This document shows, piece by piece, positions 1 to 4,503 of a DNA stretch of 13,530 bases. The notes beneath the pieces were generated by a model. The model was not told where the DNA came from. It was given only the letters and a program-made list of their open reading frames with translations, and searched no databases. The first letter of the stretch is position 1, and each line of letters starts with the position of its first letter. The translations under genes and the position numbers were made by a program. The stretch is from Rhizobiaceae bacterium (lineage in GTDB: Bacteria > Pseudomonadota > Alphaproteobacteria > Rhizobiales > Rhizobiaceae), in contig SCRB01000843.1 of the NCBI GenBank assembly GCA_004299545.1, positions 1-13,530 of the forward strand. The letters are read 5' to 3'.

Positions 1-549
1 CAAGTACGCCGCCACCGCACCGGCGCGAGCATGCCAGCCGACCAGCATCACCGCGTCAGCTCCCTTCATAGCCCGGATCGCTGCGTTCGAGCCGCGCAAC
101 ACCACGCAGTCGAAGTCCTCATCGACCAGGTTGGTATCGTTCCAGTGGCTGTCCGCGACGATGATTTCTCGCGCGCCTGCCGCGCGGGCGCCAGCAACCG
201 CCATCAGGACATCCAGCGTCATGGCGCGGCAAGCAGAGCTGTAGGCTTCCGTACGCTCCCCGCCGGCAACCTCCGCCGGCGTCACGGCAGCCCAGTCGTT
301 TGGAACGCCTGTGGCGCCCTCCATGTCAGCCAGGATGACAACCCGGCCGACACCCTTCGGCACTTCCAGAAAGTCGTAGTGCTCGAGAAAAGTCTTTTCC
401 GCTGAGGTCATCAGCGACGCCGGCCACGAGTCTTCGTTCAGGAACATCACCGACACCATCGGCGCGGACCACTGATCGATGGTCGGGATCACGATCGCCG
501 GGGTTCCTGACGCGCGATCGCGCACGAGACTTCCAATTTGAACTGCCAT
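1..549 (-). CDS. M55 family D-aminopeptidase (DppA-like), C-terminus beyond window
   Basis: Leftward reading frame, open to the window edge; 183 codons are visible. From about residue 68 it matches the zinc-dependent D-aminopeptidase family (Bacillus DppA). It has the DMEG metal motif (VILADMEGATGV), then an AGAREIIVADSH block with the DSH motif followed by N-x-x-NL, then GWHARAG, equivalent to the family's GYHARA. In DppA these Asp, Glu and His residues bind the zinc pair, and the enzyme removes N-terminal D-residues from peptides. The remaining catalytic region lies off the window. About 60 residues precede the DMEG strand, whereas family members normally start a few residues before it. ATG 549 is preferred: it follows GGAAGG and lies about 21 nt below an extended -10 element. 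ATG 615 is upstream and in frame, and ATG 411 would give a more normal N-terminus but has no ribosome site. Family call confident; start uncertain. Confidence 0.88.
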   Translation of the reverse strand, partial: MAVQIGSLVRDRASGTPAIVIPTIDQWSAPMVSVMFLNEDSWPASLMTSAEKTFLEHYDFLEVPKGVGRVVILADMEGATGVPNDWAAVTPAEVAGGERTEAYSSACRAMTLDVLMAVAGARAAGAREIIVADSHWNDTNLVDEDFDCVVLRGSNAAIRAMKGADAVMLVGWHARAGAVAAYL

Positions 550-576
550 AACCCTTCCGAACAAGAAATGCATGTA

Positions 577-585
577 GTTATGCCA
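577..585 (-). promoter_or_regulatory. Possible extended -10 promoter of the M55 gene
   Basis: On the minus strand the bases read TGGCATAAC, an extended -10 (TGn followed by CATAAC, 4/6 to TATAAT). No good -35 is present; a palindrome occupies that position instead. Predicted RNA start is near 570, giving a leader of about 20 nt to ATG 549. The call rests on pattern only. Confidence 0.35.
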
Positions 586-593
586 AACCCGGG

Positions 594-608
594 CTTCCGG
601 GCAGGAAG
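594..608. promoter_or_regulatory. Palindromic operator-like site in front of the M55 gene
   Basis: CTTCCGGGCAGGAAG on the plus strand. The CTTCC/GGAAG arms form an inverted repeat that extends outward by one G-C pair. It differs at one base from the 15-base core of the palindrome at 1265-1281. It lies 8 bases upstream of the extended -10 and would be centred near -31. A regulator bound here would compete with or contact RNA polymerase. The regulator is unknown. Confidence 0.45.
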
Positions 609-631
609 CGGACATTGTCCGGCCTCGGATG

Positions 632-646
632 TGTCAGCTACTGACA
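632..646. promoter_or_regulatory. 15-bp palindrome TGTCAG-CTA-CTGACA
   Basis: Perfect 6-base arms around a 3-base centre in the gap between the 112-residue gene and the M55 gene. It sits about 60-75 bases upstream of the predicted M55 RNA start. The short centre and lack of a T-run make a dimeric regulator site more likely than a terminator. A weaker palindrome, ATTTC-CTGC-GAAAT, follows at 669-682. Confidence 0.4.
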
Positions 647-731
647 TCACCCCAGCAGTTAACGGCAGATTTCCTGCGAAATTGAAGCCCTCGGCTCCCG
701 AAAGCACTCACCTATCTGCCCGGATTCGCCT

Positions 732-1070
732 TCAGGCCCACCGGACACGCTTCATCGCATGCACTGCCACCCGTTCGGCTCGCTCGACTTCTTGACGGGG
801 AAGCCAATACTCCCCTCGTTCCAGTTGGGAAATGATGTCCCATTGCTCGATCTCGATGGCGACGCTGGTATCGCTCCGGATCCCGCTTACGACCGGATAG
901 AGATACCAGAACTCCGGGAACTGGCTCTCGCGCTCGAGTCGAAACCGCAGCTCGCCGTCAATCAGAATGTCGTAGCGGCCCGCCGCATCGCGCTCGTAGG
1001 AGACGCGATTTGCGTACTTGCCGGAGCTTGTGCGGCTACGGAGGACGGGTTTTCGGGCAGCTACTGGCAT
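732..1070 (-). CDS. Hypothetical protein, 112 aa
   Basis: Not recognised. ATG 1070 follows AAGG at 5 nt spacing, and a stop codon just upstream excludes a longer form. The N-terminus is basic (PVAARKPVLRSRTSSGKY). The middle is a run of alternating charged and hydrophobic residues (YDILIDGELRFRLERE) suggesting beta strands, with an aromatic stretch FPEFWYLYP. The end is again basic (AVHAMKRVRW). There is no signal peptide, membrane segment or Cys/His cluster. Its own promoter (1100-1127) lies about 23 nt ahead of the start, just after the terminator at 1136-1184, so it is probably transcribed separately from the RNA units upstream. The long frame opposite it on the plus strand has poor composition and was judged a shadow. 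Confidence 0.7.
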   Translation of the reverse strand: MPVAARKPVLRSRTSSGKYANRVSYERDAAGRYDILIDGELRFRLERESQFPEFWYLYPVVSGIRSDTSVAIEIEQWDIISQLERGEYWLPRQEVERAERVAVHAMKRVRWA

Positions 1071-1099
1071 GCGGGCCTTGCTAAAGACGATGTCGGCTC

Positions 1100-1127
1100 A
1101 TTTTGCCGGGCCGCGATGCGCGTTCAA
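1100..1127 (-). promoter_or_regulatory. Sigma70-like promoter of the 112-aa gene
   Basis: Minus-strand TTGAAC (1122-1127), 16-nt spacer, CAAAAT (1100-1105); 4/6 in both boxes. Predicted RNA start is near 1093, a leader of about 23 nt. The last eight spacer bases, CGGCCCGG, are identical to those in the promoter at 13246-13273, which also has TTGAA and a 16-nt spacer. Confidence 0.5.
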
Positions 1128-1135
1128 GCCCTCAC

Positions 1136-1184
1136 AAAAAATTGGCCCCAGGCTGGGTACGGGGATACCAGCGTGGGGCCCAAT
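1136..1184 (-). terminator. Intrinsic terminator of the second small-RNA unit
   Basis: On the minus strand a GC-rich stem (ATTGG-bulge-CCCC-A-x-G-CTGG paired with CCAG-C-x-T-GGGG-CCAAT) is followed directly by TTTTTTG (1136-1141). There is one bulge and one mismatch, and the inner part can extend through GTA/TAC. No protein gene ends nearby upstream, so it appears to end a non-coding transcript. Confidence 0.8.
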
Positions 1185-1232
1185 GCAGTCGACGTCGTGA
1201 CGTCGAGTCGAGGGACGGTAATGATGTGCCGT
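1136..1232 (-). ncRNA. Candidate small RNA 2 (about 97 nt)
   Basis: Leftward transcript predicted from the extended -10 at 1240-1248 to the T-run at 1136. It would fold into three hairpins: GACGG/CCGTC at the 5' end (1214-1218 with 1229-1233, 10-nt loop), a perfect 7-bp stem TCGACGT/ACGTCGA (1189-1206, 4-nt loop), and the terminator. Single-stranded pyrimidine-rich bases CCCTCG lie between the first two. No start codon followed by a useful frame is seen. It could instead be an attenuated leader for the 112-aa gene, but that gene has its own promoter downstream of the terminator. Confidence 0.5.
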
Positions 1233-1239
1233 CGAGTTG

Positions 1240-1248
1240 ATCCTACCA
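1240..1248 (-). promoter_or_regulatory. Extended -10 promoter of small RNA 2
   Basis: Minus-strand TGGTAGGAT: TGn followed by TAGGAT (4/6). A -35 match is absent. The palindrome at 1265-1281 lies at that distance instead, centred near -40 of the predicted start, consistent with regulated transcription. Confidence 0.4.
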
Positions 1249-1264
1249 CAAATCCAGCCCGGAT

Positions 1265-1281
1265 ACTTCCTGGCAGGAAGT
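1265..1281. promoter_or_regulatory. 17-bp palindromic operator-like site
   Basis: ACTTCCTGGCAGGAAGT: perfect 8-base arms around one central base. It sits immediately upstream of the small RNA 2 promoter and downstream of the small RNA 1 terminator. Its 15-base core recurs with one change at 594-608. A weaker 12/15 match lies at 2694-2708. Confidence 0.55.
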
Positions 1282-1315
1282 TAACACCCGACACCGTAAC
1301 CGATCAAGGTCGTCG

Positions 1316-1352
1316 AAAAAAATGCCCGGCTGGAGGGATCCAGACCGGGCAT
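1316..1352 (-). terminator. Intrinsic terminator of the first small-RNA unit
   Basis: Minus-strand stem ATGCCCGG/CCGGGCAT (1345-1352 with 1322-1329), continued by CTGGA/TCCAG with a single unpaired base, a 4-nt loop, then seven consecutive T residues (1316-1322). It is a textbook rho-independent terminator. On the plus strand there is no T-run. The neighbouring protein gene on the right runs rightward, so this terminator does not serve it. Confidence 0.88.
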
Positions 1353-1396
1353 GCGTTCGCGCTTCCTTTAACGTACTGCTACTTACGGGAGTAAGC
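1316..1396 (-). ncRNA. Candidate small RNA 1 (about 80 nt)
   Basis: Leftward transcript bounded by a good sigma70-like promoter (1403-1432) and a strong terminator (1316-1352). The predicted 5' end carries a 5-bp hairpin CTTAC-TCCC-GTAAG (1382-1395). An unstructured linker of about 28 nt, including AAAGGAAG, separates it from the terminator stem. This promoter, 5' stem, linker and terminator layout is typical of bacterial trans-acting small RNAs. The only ATG falls inside the terminator, so no peptide is expected. It is not antisense to a called gene. The family is not recognised. Confidence 0.62.
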
Positions 1397-1402
1397 GATC
1401 CC

Positions 1403-1432
1403 AATATACACAGGAATTCGCGGTCTTGCCAA
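1403..1432 (-). promoter_or_regulatory. Sigma70-like promoter of small RNA 1
   Basis: Minus-strand TTGGCA (1427-1432; 5/6 to TTGACA), 18-nt spacer, TATATT (1403-1408). It is one of the best promoter matches in the window and lies in a locally AT-rich patch. Predicted start near 1396. The -35 lies in TTGCCAA, which also gives a rightward TTGCCA, but no convincing rightward -10 follows. Confidence 0.65.
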
Positions 1433-1539
1433 ATAGTTTTCGACGCCGCATAGGGCTTCCCGAATCGTTCCTATCAAGAAGCGTCAGTCGATTCCGACAC
1501 GGCACTGCGGGTTGCCTTTCTGATCCCGATGACGATGCT

Positions 1540-2241
1540 ATGCTTGTACCCATGTCACCCCAGTCCCGCGCCCCACTCGCCGTTGTCGGTCTTCTCAATA
1601 TTCCACCGGCGGCGCTCGAACACCGTTTCGTCATGGAGGCGCTGGCGGTCGCACATTCCCGCGAGTCTGAGGATCTCGAGCGAGTGATCGGAACCGACAA
1701 TACTGGCTGCTGCGAACTGTATGGCTGGGCGCCCCACGTGGCGCCCCATGCTGACGGCTTCGGCTTTGTCTACCTCGTGTGCCTGAACGACGGCAAAACG
1801 TCGATCAGCGTCCGGGACACGTGCGGTGAGATCCAGGAGGTGTTTGCGCCCGTCGGCACCGTGATTCGACTCGATGACCGGCTGGAGCACTGGACGTCGG
1901 ATACCGTCGCGCGAGTTGCGGCCTTCGCCGGTCATTTTCCCGAACCTTGTGATGAAGCCGCGATCGCGCAGCTCAAAGCCGGTATCGCCGCCCTGGCCGA
2001 AGGAGCATATACCGGAGCGCCTCGCGTGCGGGACGGATTCCGCGTCCTGCTCGATGACGAGTGCTGGTCGGCGGCGACGCTCGATGACGAGCTCGAAACG
2101 ACGTTACTGCGAGACGCAACGGCCGCGGGGCGCTGGATCGAGATCTGCTCCCATTGCCGCAAGCCCGCCGTTCGCCCAGATCCAAAATGGCCGTACAGCA
2201 TGGCGCTGTCGCGATGCATGAAGCATCTGGCGGGCCGATGA
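1540..2241 (+). CDS. Hypothetical protein with 2-oxoglutarate/Fe(II) oxygenase-like core, about 233 aa
   Basis: One of only two called rightward genes. Family not recognised with certainty. Residues about 65-132 resemble a double-stranded beta-helix: APHADGFGFVYLV supplies an H-x-D pair (His70, Asp72), GTVIRLDDRLEHW supplies a distal His (117), and an Arg follows eight residues later (125). That is the Fe(II)-His-Asp-His plus 2-oxoglutarate-binding Arg layout of prolyl-hydroxylase-like enzymes. A cupin fold is the alternative. The C-terminal part is acidic and helical, ending in CSHCRK and a later Cys, a possible metal site. ATG 1540 is chosen; ATG 1552 is equally possible. Neither has a clear ribosome site, and TATGCT at 1539-1544 could act as a -10, which would leave the 1552 form leaderless. 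Its stop lies 12 bases from the stop of the oppositely oriented flhD. Confidence 0.68.
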   Translation: MLVPMSPQSRAPLAVVGLLNIPPAALEHRFVMEALAVAHSRESEDLERVIGTDNTGCCELYGWAPHVAPHADGFGFVYLVCLNDGKTSISVRDTCGEIQEVFAPVGTVIRLDDRLEHWTSDTVARVAAFAGHFPEPCDEAAIAQLKAGIAALAEGAYTGAPRVRDGFRVLLDDECWSAATLDDELETTLLRDATAAGRWIEICSHCRKPAVRPDPKWPYSMALSRCMKHLAGR

Positions 2242-2253
2242 CCAGCAACGGTC

Positions 2254-2571
2254 CTACAACTGCTCCGCCGGCTGGCCGGCCATGAGGATGGCTGCGTGCC
2301 GGGTCTGTTGGGCCTCGCTTCGCCCTTTGTCCGCCAGCGCGGACAGGAATGCACGATCGTCCATCCGGAACCGACATAGCAGCTGGTTGATATTGGCGAT
2401 CTTCATGACTTGGGCGATTGTCAGGCTCCCCAAGATGCCAGCCACCTCCGCAGAGATGCCAAGCCGGAACATTCCTATATCGCGGTCCTCGCGCAGCATG
2501 CGTTGCGCAAGTAACAGATATGACATGTTTAGTTCCCGGATCTCGGTCGGGATGTCGTAGTTCGATTGCAT
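2254..2571 (-). CDS. flhD: FlhD family transcriptional regulator
   Basis: 105 residues, the usual length for Burkholderiaceae FlhD. Diagnostic stretches are IRELNMSYLLLAQRMLRED, MFRLGIS, LTIAQVMKIA, LCRFRMDD and the C-terminal AAILMAGQPAEQL. FlhD normally joins FlhC in a heterohexamer that activates flagellar class II promoters. FlhC provides the zinc site and much of the DNA contact. No flhC is adjacent: the next gene is convergent and unrelated. FlhDC-type pairs on mobile elements (SetCD of SXT, AcaCD of IncC plasmids) control transfer genes, so this copy could act on host FlhC or on element promoters. ATG 2571 follows TAAGG at a good distance, but that site lies in an inverted repeat (2578-2613). 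The region 2254-2571 has normal composition for the window. Confidence 0.9.
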   Translation of the reverse strand: MQSNYDIPTEIRELNMSYLLLAQRMLREDRDIGMFRLGISAEVAGILGSLTIAQVMKIANINQLLCRFRMDDRAFLSALADKGRSEAQQTRHAAILMAGQPAEQL

Positions 2572-2577
2572 GGCCGG

Positions 2578-2613
2578 TGCCTTACCTGATTTGTCGCATG
2601 ACCCGTTAAGGCA
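2578..2613 (-). promoter_or_regulatory. flhD leader stem enclosing the ribosome-binding site
   Basis: Inverted repeat TGCCTTA...TAAGGCA with perfect 7-base arms 22 bases apart, just ahead of flhD ATG 2571. On the mRNA the 3' arm contains the TAAGG Shine-Dalgarno, so pairing would block ribosome access. The 22-nt loop could be a target for a small RNA or protein. Inference from sequence alone. Confidence 0.45.
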
Positions 2614-2764
2614 GATCCGCGGTTTAGGGGTACACCCGCGCTATCGAGCGGCGCAGGTCAGGTGAGATTTTTCAGGAACCGATGCTATCCGAATTTCTTG
2701 TCAGGAAGCTATATAAGGACGAAATTTATCGAAATCACCACGAAATAAGGGCTGTTTCCGCTTC

Positions 2765-2790
2765 GAGTTCCTGCTGGGAACTCAGTTTTT
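2765..2790 (+). terminator. Rightward intrinsic terminator without an obvious gene
   Basis: Perfect 7-bp stem GAGTTCC/GGAACTC with a 5-nt loop (TGCTG), followed by AGTTTTT. No rightward protein gene ends before it. A TATAAG box at 2712-2717 (5/6) could start a transcript of about 65 nt ending here, with no good -35, though a partial copy of the CTTCCTGGCAGGAAG palindrome lies just upstream at 2694-2708. Confidence 0.5.
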
Positions 2791-2798
2791 CGGCTCGA

Positions 2799-3023
2799 TC
2801 AGTGCATCTCAAGCGGCAACTGGATCCATATCCACTCGTTGTCGCTCTCGAATTCGCGACAGATCGCTGTCGTCGTCAAATGTCGCGGATGGTGACCTGC
2901 CCGTCTGTCGGATGCTCCGCAGTTCACCGGACGAACTCGTCGTATTGCTCCCTGGATGAAAGTGACGATGACCGGGATTGCGCGCTCGGGCGTCGCCATG
3001 CGGAACATGGGACGCGATCGCAA
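2799..3023 (-). pseudogene. Doubtful or decayed small ORF
   Basis: The start (MATPERAIPVIVTFIQG) and end (REFESDNEWIWIQLPLEMH) use codons like the neighbours and look coding. The middle, rich in Arg and rare codons, does not. In the middle the neighbouring frame reads more naturally (EQYDEFVR, then HPTDGQVTIRDI) but is cut by stop codons. This is the pattern of an old gene with two compensating frameshifts, but a chance ORF cannot be excluded. The frame opens at 3023; the better-looking ATG is 2999. Confidence 0.25.
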
Positions 3024-3098
3024 GCAGCAACGGGGGCTTGGACACCGCCCTGGACACGGGCGGCGGGGTTTCTGGCGGGCTGGTTCTCCTCGAGGCCG

Positions 3099-3590
3099 TC
3101 AGACGCTTGCCTGCGGCCGCACTGGAGCCCCACGCTTGGCGAAGAACTTATCGACCCGGGCGTCGATGCCCGGCCGGTAGCTGTGCAGCCTCGGAGCATT
3201 GGTCGCCTGCCATTCCAGATCGAAGGATTGCAGAGCCGCTGGATCGATCCGATGGGCGATCAGGTAGTACACAACCGCCCTGACCTTCTTCCCTTTCTCG
3301 TTCGCATAGTGCCGCGCGAGCTTCACGGCGTTACGTGCCGCTGGCCTGTACGACTTGTCCTTGTGAGCCCGGAAACTGCTGCACTTGCGCTTGGCCACGA
3401 GGATCTGGTCCTTCCCCGTTACCCAGACGCGGCCGGACCAGCCAACGAAGCCGGCCGTATCGACCGACCACCTGCCATCGCGGAACTCCGCTTCCACAGC
3501 GTTTCCGTTCGCCTCCGTCAGTCGATACTTCCCGGTCAGAGTCGGGCGGATGTCAAAGCTGAAATGGCCTTCTTGCTCTTTCCACTGCAC
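3099..3590 (-). CDS. Hypothetical protein, 163 aa
   Basis: Not recognised. It starts with GTG at 3590, preceded by AGGGG, and its ribosome site touches the stop of the upstream membrane gene, so the two are co-translated. The N-terminal half is beta-rich (FSFDIRPTLTGKYRLTE...WSVDTAGFVGWSGRVWVTG). The C-terminal half is strongly basic and helical (KCSSFRAHKDKSYRPAARNAVKLARHYANEKGKK...), ending in a proline/arginine-rich tail. There is no signal or membrane segment, so a cytoplasmic, possibly nucleic-acid-contacting protein is suggested by charge alone. It is the last clearly coding member of the leftward train before the gene-poor stretch. Confidence 0.75.
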   Translation of the reverse strand: MQWKEQEGHFSFDIRPTLTGKYRLTEANGNAVEAEFRDGRWSVDTAGFVGWSGRVWVTGKDQILVAKRKCSSFRAHKDKSYRPAARNAVKLARHYANEKGKKVRAVVYYLIAHRIDPAALQSFDLEWQATNAPRLHSYRPGIDARVDKFFAKRGAPVRPQASV

Positions 3591-3603
3591 GGTGCTATCC
3601 CCT

Positions 3604-3891
3604 TTACTCTTTCTGCTTGTCGGTTTCGGCGGTGGCCCGCCGGTAGCTTCGGTACGTGCGCCACATCAGCGCTGCCTGACACAATCCGCCCAGGATGCCG
3701 AGCGACGCGAGAAAGCCGAGATCGAATTCGCGCCGGAACAGCAGGAATGCGATGATGCCGAGCGCGGCGCCACAGATCAGGCGCAGCCCCCACTCCACAC
3801 CGTCTTTCCGGGTCGAAGGCAGTGCCAGGATGGCGACGTCGCCGATTGCCGAAATCATCAACGCCAATGCGATGATGTCCCACACTTCCAT
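3604..3891 (-). CDS. Small membrane protein, three predicted helices, 95 aa
   Basis: Residues 5-24, 36-53 and 57-75 are hydrophobic. The first helix carries an Asp (AIGDVAIL), and the C-terminal tail is basic then charged (RTYRSYRRATAETDKQKE), placing it in the cytoplasm by the positive-inside rule. ATG 3891 is chosen because GGGAG lies 8 nt ahead. An in-frame ATG at 3906 has no usable ribosome site. It is directly followed by the 163-residue gene. No family recognised. Confidence 0.72.
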   Translation of the reverse strand: MEVWDIIALALMISAIGDVAILALPSTRKDGVEWGLRLICGAALGIIAFLLFRREFDLGFLASLGILGGLCQAALMWRTYRSYRRATAETDKQKE

Positions 3892-4206
3892 ATCTTCTGC
3901 TCCCATTCTTCGACGAAGGTGTGTCCGGCCGTCAACGATCGCGGCGGGTTGCTGTCTGGAAACCCATTGTCTCGAACAGCACCGATTCGCCCAGGCACAC
4001 AGGCGATCCGTTGGACTCCAGCCATTTTACCCGTCCTGGCTCACTTACCAGGGAGCGGTCAGGACCGGCGCGACGCGCTGGCGAACCCCTTCCATCCGTT
4101 GCTCATGGAGCAACGCTGCGCGAGGAAGTACGTACACGGGAACATAGGCGCCCCCGTCCAGACATAGGCCGAGGAGCGGCGCGGAAAGCGTTCGAGGTGG
4201 GCCAGC
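3892..4206. other. 315-base gap between genes of the train
   Basis: No ORF with a normal start is convincing. One leftward frame (4102 down to 3932, 56 sense codons) has coding-like composition near its end (VKWLESNGSPVCLGESVLFE) but no ATG, GTG or TTG at a usable position. A TAAAAT box lies in the minus strand within GGGTAAAATGG without a good -35. A 19-bp palindrome at 4097-4115 is the clearest signal. Confidence 0.5.
4097..4115. repeat. 19-bp palindrome in the intergenic gap
   Basis: CGTTGCTC-ATG-GAGCAACG: perfect 8-base arms around 3 bases. No T-run follows on either strand, so it is not an intrinsic terminator. Operator, or mRNA-stabilising hairpin between two genes of one transcript, are the likely roles. 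Confidence 0.45.
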
Positions 4207-4503
4207 TTAGGGAAGGTACCTGCACCACTCGTCGACATGGACGCACCCGAGCCAGAAATCGTAGGCGCCGCTGTCGTAGGCATTCGTGAGTTCGTCCCTT
4301 CGCGAGAAGCGCGGCGTGTTGAAGTGCACGCCGTAGTCCTGGCGACCGAGGCGATAGGCGCCTGCCATAGCCCACTCCTGGCATCTGCCTTTCACTTCTT
4401 TACTGAGCAGACCGAGAACACCGCTGACGAGCCAAACTGCCCTGATCTTCCATCCGTACCAGAGCGGGCTGTTGCGTCGAGACCGCAGCGTTTGGGTCTT
4501 CAT
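4207..4503 (-). CDS. Hypothetical protein, 98 aa, possible membrane anchor
   Basis: Its ATG overlaps the stop of the PP-loop ATPase gene by four bases (ATGA), so translation is probably coupled. A basic N-terminus (KTQTLRSRRNSPLWYGWK) precedes a short hydrophobic stretch (IRAVWLVSGVLGLL, residues 21-34). The rest is soluble and rich in aromatic residues and Asp, ending HVDEWCRYLP. No family recognised. The coupling suggests a product made in fixed ratio with the ATPase, but no direct functional clue is visible. Confidence 0.72.
   Translation of the reverse strand: MKTQTLRSRRNSPLWYGWKIRAVWLVSGVLGLLSKEVKGRCQEWAMAGAYRLGRQDYGVHFNTPRFSRRDELTNAYDSGAYDFWLGCVHVDEWCRYLP

Larger units (their letters stand above)
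2572..3098. other. 527-base stretch without a confident gene
   Basis: It holds the flhD leader stem (2578-2613), an unusually AT-rich patch at about 2660-2760, a rightward terminator (2765-2790) and a doubtful leftward ORF (2799-3023). A long plus-strand frame crossing the region (2682-3755) has coding-unlike composition and runs antisense to the genes at 3099-3891; it is rejected. The region may be remains of a gene plus a small transcript. Confidence 0.5.

Noticed and set aside
570..590. Sigma54-type -24/-12 element (TGGCA...TGCA on the minus strand)
   Set aside because: GG to GC spacing is 11 rather than the required 10 bases, so a sigma54 site is unlikely; an extended -10 reading fits better.
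759..1394. Rightward open frame of 211 codons
   Set aside because: Antisense to the 112-aa gene and runs through both small-RNA units and their terminators; composition is not coding-like.
1313..1400. tRNA or attachment-site remnant
   Set aside because: The hairpins do not form a cloverleaf, and there is no TTCRANNC-type loop or flanking direct repeat.
2682..3755. Long rightward open frame of 357 codons
   Set aside because: Arg/Pro/Ser-rich, unlike any family, antisense to two convincing leftward genes, and it contains the rightward terminator near its start.
3932..4102. Leftward coding-like frame in the 315-base gap
   Set aside because: No ATG, GTG or TTG at a usable position and no ribosome site; kept only as a remark on the gap.
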